From the NCBI GenBank assembly GCA_031384605.1, contig JANNAT010000078.1:17307-81306 (forward strand): a stretch of DNA of 64,000 bases. Reading direction: 5' to 3'. Position 1 is the first letter of the stretch, and every line of letters begins with the position of its first letter. The position numbers and the translations under genes were made by a program. The stretch is from JANNAT01 sp031384605 (lineage in GTDB: Bacteria; Pseudomonadota; Alphaproteobacteria; Rhodobacterales; Rhodobacteraceae). Below, piece by piece: positions 43,526 through 50,739 of this stretch. Below the pieces are notes generated by a model. That model was not told the DNA's origin. It searched no databases and saw only the letters and a program-made list of their open reading frames with translations.

Positions 43526-45275
43526 TTCACCCCCCGACGCGACCCTGACTCGCGCCGCCATAGTCGCGCCCGCCTCTTTCAATGCAGAGGCCTTGACGAT
43601 TGAGGCCACGCTGACAACCTTTGCCGATGTGCCCCGCCGCGATGCCACCGGCCCCTACCTTGAACGGCTTGACCCTGCTGGCCTCGACACCTCTGCCTTG
43701 ATCGGCGCGCCCCTGCTTGATGGCCACCGCCAAGCGTCCGGGCGTGATGTGATCGGCGCGATTGAATCCTTCCAAATCGAAGGCGGGGCGATTGTTGCCA
43801 CCATCAAGCTATCCCGCGCCGCCGATGCTGCCCCGCTGGTAGCGCGGATAACCGAAGGCATCCTGAAAGGCGTGTCGATTGGTTACAAGGTGACCCGTTG
43901 GGCAGAGTCAATTGACCCCATTACCCGCCAGAGAATCCGAACCGCTGCACTCTGGCAAATTTCAGAATGCAGCGCCGTGCCCATTGCCGCAGACAAAGCG
44001 GCCTATTTCAGAACTGGAAACCCCATGCCTCTAGACCAAACCCCACAAGAGATCGAAACGGCCCGCCGCGCTGAGATTCGCGGCTTGGTCCGGTCCGCCA
44101 ATCTGGGCAATGATATCGCCGATGCCCTGATCGACTCCGGCGCTGATGTGACCCGCGTTCGGTCGGAGTTGTTTGAGGCGATGCAAACCCGCGCCGCCGC
44201 CGCGCCGATCATCCGCACCCACACTACCAACGATGACCCGGCGAACCTTATCCGCCGCCAGTCGAATGCCTTGGCTATCCGCATGGCCGGTGGCACCCCC
44301 GCCGCCGATGTGCGGGAATTCCTGTCCGACTCCCTGTTGGATATGGCGCGTGGTGCATTGACTCGTTCGGGCGTGTCGATCCGGGGTCTTTCGCCCGATG
44401 ACGTGTTCACCCGCGCGGCTGGCACGTCGGACTTCCCGTTGGTGGTATCCAACGCGATGAACAAAGTCGCATTGGAATCCTTTCAAGCCGCCTCGTCGCC
44501 TTTGAAGTCATTGGCCCGCCAGCGTGTCCTGAATGACTTCAAACCGTCAACCTCGATCCGTCTGGGCGAACTTGGCCGTTTGGAACCTCTGGCGCAATCG
44601 GGCGAGATCACCGCGACGGGCCGCGCCGAACATGGCGAGTCGTTCAAACTCGACACTTACGCCCGCAGCTTGTCAGTCAGCCGCGAATTGCTGATCAACG
44701 ATGACCTCAACCTATTGGGCGATACCACGCGCGCCTTTGGGGAAGCCGCCGCCGCGACCGAAGCTGATTTGATGGTCGCCATGTTGACCGGCAACCCCAA
44801 CTTGTCGGATGGCGTTTCAGTCTTCCATGCCAGCCGGGGCAATATCGGCGTTGCATCGGCACTGAGCGTGGCATCGGTTGACGCCGCCCGCAAGGCCATG
44901 CGCGGCGTCAAAGGTCTGGACGGCAAGACGCTGGTATCGGTTGTGCCGAAATTCTTGGTGGTTGGCCCTGAGATTGAGACCAAGGCAGAGGCGTTCCTTG
45001 CCTCAATCTACGCCGCCACCACTGCCGATGTGAACCCCTTTTCCCAACGGCTGACGCTGTTGGTAGAGCCGCGCATCGCCGATGACTCGTGGTTTGTGTT
45101 CGCAGACCCGGCCCGCCTGCCCTGTCTGCAATATGGCTATCTGGCATCGGCCCAAGGCGTCCAGATTCAGCGGCAGGAAGCCTGGACTACGTTAGGTATG
45201 TCCTACCGCGCTTGGTTGGACTTCGGCGCTGGTTGGGCAGAGTGGCGCGGCGCTTACTTCAACGCGGGGGCGTAA
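43515..45275 (+). CDS. Fused prohead protease and major capsid protein
   Basis: A 586-residue polyprotein. Residues 1-175 form an HK97-type prohead protease with the catalytic His in LLDGHRQASG near residue 73 and Ser in LKGVSIGYKVTRW near residue 117. A helical linker or scaffold-like part (residues 175-290) follows. The HK97-fold capsid domain starts near residue 300 (SDFPLVVSNAMNKVALESFQ) and includes SFKLDTYARSLSVSRELL and NPFSQRLTLLVEPRI. Self-cleavage would free the capsid protein. Fusion of both in one frame is known in some phage groups. It removes the need for separate protease and scaffold genes in a small genome. Confidence 0.9.
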   Translation: MPFDSPPDATLTRAAIVAPASFNAEALTIEATLTTFADVPRRDATGPYLERLDPAGLDTSALIGAPLLDGHRQASGRDVIGAIESFQIEGGAIVATIKLSRAADAAPLVARITEGILKGVSIGYKVTRWAESIDPITRQRIRTAALWQISECSAVPIAADKAAYFRTGNPMPLDQTPQEIETARRAEIRGLVRSANLGNDIADALIDSGADVTRVRSELFEAMQTRAAAAPIIRTHTTNDDPANLIRRQSNALAIRMAGGTPAADVREFLSDSLLDMARGALTRSGVSIRGLSPDDVFTRAAGTSDFPLVVSNAMNKVALESFQAASSPLKSLARQRVLNDFKPSTSIRLGELGRLEPLAQSGEITATGRAEHGESFKLDTYARSLSVSRELLINDDLNLLGDTTRAFGEAAAATEADLMVAMLTGNPNLSDGVSVFHASRGNIGVASALSVASVDAARKAMRGVKGLDGKTLVSVVPKFLVVGPEIETKAEAFLASIYAATTADVNPFSQRLTLLVEPRIADDSWFVFADPARLPCLQYGYLASAQGVQIQRQEAWTTLGMSYRAWLDFGAGWAEWRGAYFNAGA

Positions 45276-45494
45276 ATGTCCCTCGCCTTGAAACTTGCCG
45301 AAGCTGAGGCGGCCTATCACGCTCTTATGACGGGGCAGGCCGCCGTCAGCTTCACAGATCAGAACGGCGAACGGGTTGAATATAGGGGGGCCGATGCCCC
45401 CCGACTCGCCGCCTATATCCAAGCCCTTGCGGGCGCTGTGGCGGGTCAGGCCCGAACCCACACTGCCCGATTTTCAACATCGAAAGGACTCTAG
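45276..45494 (+). CDS. gpW-like head-tail joining protein
   Basis: A 72-residue protein whose pattern (two helices around a short beta hairpin) fits lambda gpW: AEAAYHALMTGQAAVSFT, GERVEYRGAD, APRLAAYIQALAG. gpW closes the filled head and makes the site where tails attach. ATG directly follows the capsid stop. Its presence means heads could be made ready for tails even though no tail genes are present. Confidence 0.78.
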   Translation: MSLALKLAEAEAAYHALMTGQAAVSFTDQNGERVEYRGADAPRLAAYIQALAGAVAGQARTHTARFSTSKGL

Positions 45495-45496
45495 AA

Positions 45497-45820
45497 ATGC
45501 AAAACTATGTGCAACCCGGCTCTAACGTCACCATGCCAGCCCCCGCCCTTGTGGCATCGGGCGCGGGCGTTCTGATCGGAACCATCTTTGGTATCGCCAA
45601 CGGTAGCGCCGCCTCTGGTGCCGACGTGGTCTTGTCGGTTGTGGGTGTGTTTGATCTGCCCAAAGCCGTTGGCGCTATTGGACTCGGCGCGGCGGTCTAT
45701 TGGGACAATGCCGCCAAGAACGTCACCGTGACCACAGCGGGCAACACCCGTATCGGGTCCGCCGTTGCAGCCGCCCTATCGGGCGATGCCACCGCGCGCG
45801 TCCGCCTGCCGGGCTTTTGA
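45497..45820 (+). CDS. DUF2190 family capsid-associated protein
   Basis: A 107-residue beta-rich protein of the DUF2190 family, often next to capsid genes and thought to decorate heads. Family-like text is MQNYVQPGSNVTMPAPA, GVLIGTIFGIANGSAASG, DLPKAVGAIGLGAAVYWDN and GNTRIGSAVAAA. AAAGGA precedes the start. It is the last capsid-module gene; the integrase gene ends 18 bases away on the other strand. Confidence 0.85.
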   Translation: MQNYVQPGSNVTMPAPALVASGAGVLIGTIFGIANGSAASGADVVLSVVGVFDLPKAVGAIGLGAAVYWDNAAKNVTVTTAGNTRIGSAVAAALSGDATARVRLPGF

Positions 45821-45838
45821 TCACTTGGGCGCGCCTGC

Positions 45839-47038
45839 TTATGCGGGCGCGTCCGCCAAGCCGTCCAGATAATCCGCCCATGATTGCATCATCGCCGTCC
45901 GGCCTTCGAGATATTCCGCCGCATTATAGGCCCGCCGAACCGCGTTCCCCTCAATATGGGCAAGTTGCCGTTCCACCCAATCACGGTTGAATCCTTGTTC
46001 GTTCAACAGAGTCGACGCGATGGTGCGGAACCCATGACTCGTCATTTCATCCCCCGTGTATCCGAGCCGTCGCAAAGCCGCGTTCAAAGTATTTTCCGAC
46101 ATTGGCCGATTGGTGGCCCGCAAACTGGTCAAGATCAACTTATTGCGCCCGCTGATGGGTCGCATCGACTCCAGCACCGCGACAACCTGTTTTGACAGCG
46201 GCACGATATGAGGCCGGGGCATTTTCATCCGATCGGCTGGAATTTTAATTTGGGCGGCGTCCTTGTCATAGTCTGCCCATTCCAAGTGTCGCACTTCGCC
46301 CGGTCTTAAGAACGTGTAAAAGCAAATCAGCAAGCCCGCGCGGGTCGCATGGCTGCCCTCATAGCCCCGGCAAGCGCGCATCAGCCCGCCAATGCCTTTC
46401 GGGTCCGTGATGGCGGGATGATGCCGTTCGGGCGGTGTCGTAAGCGCGCCGCGCAAGTCCGACGCAATATCGCGTTCCGCCCGCGCGGTGGCCACCGCAT
46501 AGCGAAACACCCGTGAGATGGTCGCGCGCATCCGGTTGGCCGTTTCATAGTGACCGCGCGCTTCGACTTCCCGCAAGACCTTCAACACCTCTACGGCTTT
46601 GATCTGGGCAATGGGCCGCGTCCCTAAATGTGGATAGGTCATGGCCAAAAACCACGCCAGTTTACCCGCCGTCGCAGGGCTGACCTTTTCGCGTTTGCGC
46701 TTGGCCTCGAATTCCTCTGCCACTTCCCGCCATGTTGGTAGCACCTCTGGCACCTCTACCACGCGGTCTGCCTTGCGCGCCGCCGACGGGTCCACGCCTT
46801 TGGCCAGTAACGCCCGTGCATCATCGCGCTTCAACCGCGCGTCTTTAAGGCTCACTGCCGGATAAGGCCCAAGGCTCAATGTCTTTTGCTTACCGTCGAA
46901 CCTGTAGCCGATTCGCCACAGCTTTGACCCGTTGGTTTCAATTTGCAGGAACATGCCTAAGCCATCGCCCAACTTTTTGACTTTGGGGCCGGGGCCAGCT
47001 TTGCGAACGCCCATATCCGATAGTTTATTTTCGGCCAT
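45839..47038 (-). CDS. Tyrosine integrase, P4 type
   Basis: A 399-residue site-specific recombinase. Residues 1-90 form the N-terminal arm-binding domain (DUF4102) with DGLGMFLQIETNGSKLWRIG and LGPYPAVSLKDARLKRDDAR. The core-binding domain covers 100-200. The catalytic domain has Arg in FLRPGEVRHLEW, HGFR in SHGFRTIAS, His in QLAHIEGN and Tyr in RRAYNAAEYL. Enzymes of this type use tRNA 3' ends. Its start codon lies next to an inverted copy of the arm-type nonamer, so it may repress its own synthesis. Confidence 0.95.
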   Translation of the reverse strand: MAENKLSDMGVRKAGPGPKVKKLGDGLGMFLQIETNGSKLWRIGYRFDGKQKTLSLGPYPAVSLKDARLKRDDARALLAKGVDPSAARKADRVVEVPEVLPTWREVAEEFEAKRKREKVSPATAGKLAWFLAMTYPHLGTRPIAQIKAVEVLKVLREVEARGHYETANRMRATISRVFRYAVATARAERDIASDLRGALTTPPERHHPAITDPKGIGGLMRACRGYEGSHATRAGLLICFYTFLRPGEVRHLEWADYDKDAAQIKIPADRMKMPRPHIVPLSKQVVAVLESMRPISGRNKLILTSLRATNRPMSENTLNAALRRLGYTGDEMTSHGFRTIASTLLNEQGFNRDWVERQLAHIEGNAVRRAYNAAEYLEGRTAMMQSWADYLDGLADAPA

Positions 47039-47089
47039 TGCTGGTAGCGCCTTTTGCTGGTTGCGGTCCTACCAGCATATCTACCAGCG
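47039..47089. promoter_or_regulatory. Candidate integrase arm-type sites, right end
   Basis: TGCTGGTAG (inverted) lies at 47039-47047 and a one-change copy at 47055-47063. CTACCAGCA lies at 47069-47077 and CTACCAGCG at 47081-47089, a 12-base period as at the left end. A pair of CGCTGCAC repeats follows near 47116-47135 and might bind an excision factor. Confidence 0.68.
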
Positions 47090-47198
47090 GCTACCGTGCA
47101 TATGGGTGCTTTTCGCTGCACATCGCTGCACGGCCAAATCTGCTAAACTCTTGATTTATTAAAGGTTTTGCACGTTATTGCATGTCGATTTACGGTCA

Positions 47199-47221
47199 AA
47201 TGGTGCCCCCATACGGACTCG
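47199..47221. other. attR: 3' end of the intact tRNA-Thr
   Basis: The same 23 bases as 35259-35281. It overlaps the 3' end of tRNA-Thr, so the element brought in a copy that keeps the tRNA complete. Confidence 0.93.
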
Positions 47222-47276
47222 AACCGCAGACCCTCTGATTACAAATCAGATGCTCTACCAACTGAGCTATAGGGGC
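47204..47276 (-). tRNA. tRNA-Thr (anticodon TGT)
   Basis: The minus strand folds as a full tRNA: acceptor GCCCCTA with TGGGGGC (one G-U), D-arm GCTC...GAGC, anticodon arm TCTGA-TTTGTAA-TCAGA with anticodon TGT, T-arm TGCGG-TTCGAGT-CCGTA, discriminator A. A coded CCA follows (47201-47203). It reads ACA codons. Its 3' end is the integration site of the element. Confidence 0.96.
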
Positions 47277-47351
47277 AACCTGACGTGGTGAATACCTATC
47301 CGCAAACCACAGTGCAAGAGGGGGCTTGCGTAATTTTTTGCACAAACCCCG

Positions 47352-49016
47352 TCAAGGATGCCGCGTGGCACGGGCCAGCAGGCCAACGGCTGCCAATCCC
47401 ATCGCCACGACGACAAGGGCTGCGGGGGCGGCTTTGGGCAGTTGCTCAAGGCTGGCAAGTTCATAAACGCGGGTGGACAATGTGTTGAAATTGAACGGAC
47501 GCAACAGCAAAGTGGCGGGCAATTCCTTGACGCAATCAACAAAGACCACCAACAGGCTGGCGGCAACCGATCCGCGCATCAGGGGCAAATACACCGCGCG
47601 CAATGTGCCGCCGGGCCCGCGCCCAAGGCTGCGCGCAGCCATCGGCAAATTGGGAGAGATGCGGCCAAACGCGGTATCAACCGCCCCTTGGGCAATCCCA
47701 AAAAACCGCACAAGATAAGCCAAAACCACCGCCGCCGCCGTCCCGGTCAGCAACAACCCCGGATCATGGCCGGTCAGCGATTGGATAAAATCTGCGACGC
47801 GGTGATCAAGGGCGGCCAAGGGAACCAGCAGCCCCAGCGCCAGCACAGCCCCCGGTGCCGCATAGCCCAGCGTGGTCAGCGGCAGCACCGCGCGCGCCAC
47901 TTTGCGCCCCGCCATCCGCACGCCGTAAACCAGAAACAACGCGGCACCTACTGTCAGCACAGCCGCGGTCCCTGCGACGAAAACCGTGTTCAACGCCGCT
48001 GCCAACAATCCGGGATCAGCCCAAACACGCGGGTTTGAAATCGCGTGCCCCGCCATGACCCCAACTGGCAGCACAAAACCCAGACCAAAGGGGATCAGAC
48101 AGGCAATCAGGGCCAAAGCGCCGTGCCCGGCCGCCATTTTTACCGGCTCCACCGGACGCGTCGCGCGGCTTTGGCTATGAAAGCGGACATGGCTGCGCGA
48201 GCGGCGCTCTATTGCCACCAATCCAAGGATCAGCACCAGGATCACCCCCGACAGTTGCGCAGCACCGCCTGCGTTGTTGCCGTTCAGCCAGGTCGAAAAC
48301 ACGCCTGTGGTCAGGGTTTGCACACCGAAATGCTGCATGGTGCCGAAATCTGCCACCGTTTCCATCATCACCAGTGCCACACCCGTGGCAATCGCGGGCC
48401 GCAGCAGGGGCAAACCCAAACGCCAGAACATCCGCCACGGGCCCAGACCAAGGGATCGGGCAACTTCGTAAAAGCTGCCCGATTGCTCGCGCAGTGCCGC
48501 CCGCGACAGCAGATAGACATAAGGATAAAGCGCAGATGCCAGCACCAGCATTGCGGCTGGTTCAGACCGGATTTGCGGAAACCAATAGGCGCGCGCATCC
48601 GGCCAATTGAAAACGCCGCGCAAACCCGCCTGCACCGGCCCGGCATAATCCAGAAAATCGACCAAAGCATAGGCCCCGATATAGGCCGGAATCGCCAAGG
48701 GGAACAACAACGCCCAGGCCATCACCCGCGCTCCCCGAAAGCGGTACATCGTGACCAACCACGCCGTCGCCGCCCCCATGATGGCGGCAAGTAGCCCAAC
48801 GCCAAACATCATCCGCAAAGTCGTGCCTAGATAGCGCGGCAAAACCGTTGCAGCCAGATGCGGCCAGATGTTTTCGGTTGGATGAAATGCGATCCAGACC
48901 ACCGCCACCATGGGCGCCATCACCAACGCGGCAATCACGATCGCGCCAAAAGACCAGCCATCGACGCCCCAACGCCGGGGCAATCGCTGTATCTGACTGT
49001 TTTGCTGGGGTATCAT
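47352..49016 (-). CDS. Iron(III)-type ABC transporter permease (FbpB-like, two fused units)
   Basis: A 554-residue inner-membrane permease with about twelve hydrophobic segments in two similar halves. Each half has an ABC-contact loop: EVARSLGLGPWRMFWRLGLP near residue 180 and AARSLGRGPGGTLRAVYLP near residue 460. This FbpB/SfuB arrangement is normal for ferric-iron importers and some thiamine or putrescine systems. No binding protein or ATPase gene is beside it, so partners must be elsewhere. It ends 75 bases from the tRNA. Confidence 0.85.
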   Translation of the reverse strand: MIPQQNSQIQRLPRRWGVDGWSFGAIVIAALVMAPMVAVVWIAFHPTENIWPHLAATVLPRYLGTTLRMMFGVGLLAAIMGAATAWLVTMYRFRGARVMAWALLFPLAIPAYIGAYALVDFLDYAGPVQAGLRGVFNWPDARAYWFPQIRSEPAAMLVLASALYPYVYLLSRAALREQSGSFYEVARSLGLGPWRMFWRLGLPLLRPAIATGVALVMMETVADFGTMQHFGVQTLTTGVFSTWLNGNNAGGAAQLSGVILVLILGLVAIERRSRSHVRFHSQSRATRPVEPVKMAAGHGALALIACLIPFGLGFVLPVGVMAGHAISNPRVWADPGLLAAALNTVFVAGTAAVLTVGAALFLVYGVRMAGRKVARAVLPLTTLGYAAPGAVLALGLLVPLAALDHRVADFIQSLTGHDPGLLLTGTAAAVVLAYLVRFFGIAQGAVDTAFGRISPNLPMAARSLGRGPGGTLRAVYLPLMRGSVAASLLVVFVDCVKELPATLLLRPFNFNTLSTRVYELASLEQLPKAAPAALVVVAMGLAAVGLLARATRHP

Positions 49017-49108
49017 GTCGCCGGAGTTACACGAATGCGGTTCCCCTGTCCAGAAAACCGACTATAGTCGCTTCAAAACAGGCAAAACGGCAGGCAGGCA
49101 GTAAGATC

Positions 49109-49981
49109 ATGCGGATTGTTTACCATCTGGGGGCGCATTTCACCGACGAAGAGCGGCTGTTGAAATGTTTTCTCAAGAACCGCCCGCTGTTGGCGCAGCA
49201 TGGCATCGTGGTGCCCGGCCCCAAACGCTATCGCAATTTGCTGCGGGACACGGCGGTGCAACTGAAGGGGGCGGCCGCGTCGCGCGATACACAGGCCCTT
49301 TTGCTGGACCAGATCATGGAAGTCGATGTGGCCGACCGGCTGATCCTGTCGTGGGACAGTTTCCTAAGCTTGCCGCCATGGGTGCTGAAAGGCACCCTTT
49401 ATCCGGCAGCAGGCGAACGGGTGCGCGCGTTTTCGCAAATATTCCCCGAGATTGAGGCCGAATTTCATCTGGCGATCCGCAACCCGGCAACCTTTCTGCC
49501 AACCTTGTTCGAAAAGCAGCGCACCACGGATTACACCGAATTTCTGGCAGGGGCCGATCCGTTCGAATTGCGCTGGTCCGAAGTGGTGGACCGTATTCTG
49601 ACCGCCAACCCCGAAGCGCCGCTGACGATCTGGTGCGATGAAGACACCCCGCTGATCTGGCCAGAGGTTTTGCGCGCCGTGGCCGGATTGCCCGAGGACT
49701 GCGCGCTTGTCGGCGAGGATGATCTGCTGACATCTTTGATGTCGGGCGAGGGCCACACACGGATGCGCAGCTATCTGGCCAGCCACCCGCCAGCCACGAT
49801 TTTGCAGCGCCGCAAGATTGTATCGGCGTTTTTAGATAAATTCGCGCTGCCCGAACGCATTGACATGGATGTCGAAATGCCCGGCTGGACCGCCGAGATC
49901 GTTGAAGAAATGACCGCCGATTATGACCAGGATGTCGCGCGGATTGCGGCGATGGGGAATGTCACCTTCATCGCACCATAG
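49109..49981 (+). CDS. Unrecognised protein with weak sulfotransferase-like N-terminus
   Basis: A 290-residue soluble protein. The N-terminus (MRIVYHLGAHFTDEERLLKC) recalls proteins that begin 'HLGAHKTGTT', a PAPS-sulfotransferase-like loop, but the Gly-Thr-Thr part is not kept. FHLAIRNPATFLPTLFEKQR near residue 110 resembles the second motif (R-N-P-x-x-x-x-x). I do not assign a function. It starts 92 bases from the divergent permease gene. Confidence 0.65.
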   Translation: MRIVYHLGAHFTDEERLLKCFLKNRPLLAQHGIVVPGPKRYRNLLRDTAVQLKGAAASRDTQALLLDQIMEVDVADRLILSWDSFLSLPPWVLKGTLYPAAGERVRAFSQIFPEIEAEFHLAIRNPATFLPTLFEKQRTTDYTEFLAGADPFELRWSEVVDRILTANPEAPLTIWCDEDTPLIWPEVLRAVAGLPEDCALVGEDDLLTSLMSGEGHTRMRSYLASHPPATILQRRKIVSAFLDKFALPERIDMDVEMPGWTAEIVEEMTADYDQDVARIAAMGNVTFIAP

Positions 49982-50035
49982 GGTTTTTTGGCACTCGCAT
50001 TTTTGGTGCAACTTCATAAAACTTGTCTGAAATTT

Positions 50036-50123
50036 TGCTTTTTCTGTTCTAAAATATCCCCACAGAGGGCGGCGACAATCGCTATGATTGTCGCTTGGGG
50101 GTGTGAAACCCCCACTTTTTTCG
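50036..50123. terminator. Terminator repeat between convergent genes
   Basis: Two stems are seen: GCGACAATC/GATTGTCGC (50072-50094) and GGGGG...CCCCC (50097-50113). The second is followed by a T-run, a classical intrinsic terminator for the plus-strand gene. The text before it (TTTTCTGTTCTAAAATATCCCC) and the GGGGGTGTGAAACCCCCA stem recur at 55060-55125. It sits at a convergent junction. Confidence 0.8.
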
Positions 50124-50124
50124 A

Positions 50125-50379
50125 TCAGCTCATCCCAAGGGCGGCTTTATACATGTCGATGATCGCCTCTTCTTCGGCGATCTCGTCTGGTTTGCGTTTG
50201 CGCAGCGCCACAACTTTGCGCAGCACTTTTGTGTCATAGCCGCGCCCTTTGGCTTCAAGCATCAGCTCTTTTTGCTGCTCGGTCACGTCTTTTTTCTCAG
50301 ACTCCAGCTGCTCATACCGTTCGATGAACTGGCGCAATTCGTCTGCGGTTACGGTATAGGTGTCGATCACATCGCTCAT
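50125..50379 (-). CDS. gapR: GapR nucleoid protein (DUF2312)
   Basis: An 84-residue alphaproteobacterial protein which in Caulobacter encircles overtwisted DNA ahead of forks and RNA polymerase and stimulates type II topoisomerases. DUF2312 features are clear: TADELRQFIERYEQLESEKK (residues 10-29), KELMLEAKGRGYDTKVLRK and IAEEEAIIDMYKAALG. ATG at 50379 gives the common MSDV start and a normal length. Confidence 0.9.
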   Translation of the reverse strand: MSDVIDTYTVTADELRQFIERYEQLESEKKDVTEQQKELMLEAKGRGYDTKVLRKVVALRKRKPDEIAEEEAIIDMYKAALGMS

Positions 50380-50514
50380 CACGGCCTCACAAGACAGGGG
50401 ATACGCCTGCTTCCTATCCGGGCCGGATGCAAGGTTCAAGCGGTGCCGCGCGGGGCTTGCATGCGGCGTAAAAACGGCGCAAATCGCGGGGCGGGCTAGG
50501 CAAAGGGTGATGCG

Positions 50515-50730
50515 ATGACATGGTTGATCTGGGGCGGGGCCGCAACAACGCTGGCGGGCGTGATCGGATTGTTGTGGTGCATTCTTATGGTCATGGCCAA
50601 CCGGCGCAAAAATCTGGACGAGGCCGCGATGCGCGCCGCCCTGCAAAAGGTGGTCGCCTTGAACATGGCGGCACTGGCCGTCTCGGCAATTGGTCTGATG
50701 ATGGTTGTTGTGGGGATTATTCTGGGCTGA
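50515..50730 (+). CDS. Small two-segment membrane protein
   Basis: A 71-residue protein with hydrophobic segments at about 4-27 and 47-70, joined by a basic loop (MANRRKNLDEAAMRAALQKV). No family recognised. ATG 50515 is preceded by AAAGGGTG. It is followed by a convergent gene ten bases away. Confidence 0.65.
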   Translation: MTWLIWGGAATTLAGVIGLLWCILMVMANRRKNLDEAAMRAALQKVVALNMAALAVSAIGLMMVVVGIILG

Positions 50731-50739
50731 CCGTTTCGA

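Larger units (their letters stand above)
35259..47221. mobile_element. 12-kb capsid-encoding integrated element in tRNA-Thr (candidate phage satellite, cf-PICI type)
   Basis: The 23-bp att repeats define an element of about 11.94 kb. Inside are an integrase beside the tRNA, a primase-polymerase/helicase, a palindrome-rich GGGAC array, small and large terminase, portal, fused protease-capsid, gpW-like connector and DUF2190 protein. No tail tube, tape measure, baseplate, holin, endolysin or CI-like gene is recognisable, and there is no room for them: gaps are short and the capsid module ends 18 bases from the integrase. All frames look intact. This matches capsid-forming phage-inducible islands, which build heads and borrow tails. 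A prophage that lost its tail and lysis genes is the main alternative. Confidence 0.8.

Noticed and set aside
35259..47221. Gene transfer agent cluster
   Set aside because: Rhodobacteraceae GTAs have a different capsid, portal and full tail genes, no integrase and no att sites; this block has att repeats, an integrase and a lambda-type motor.
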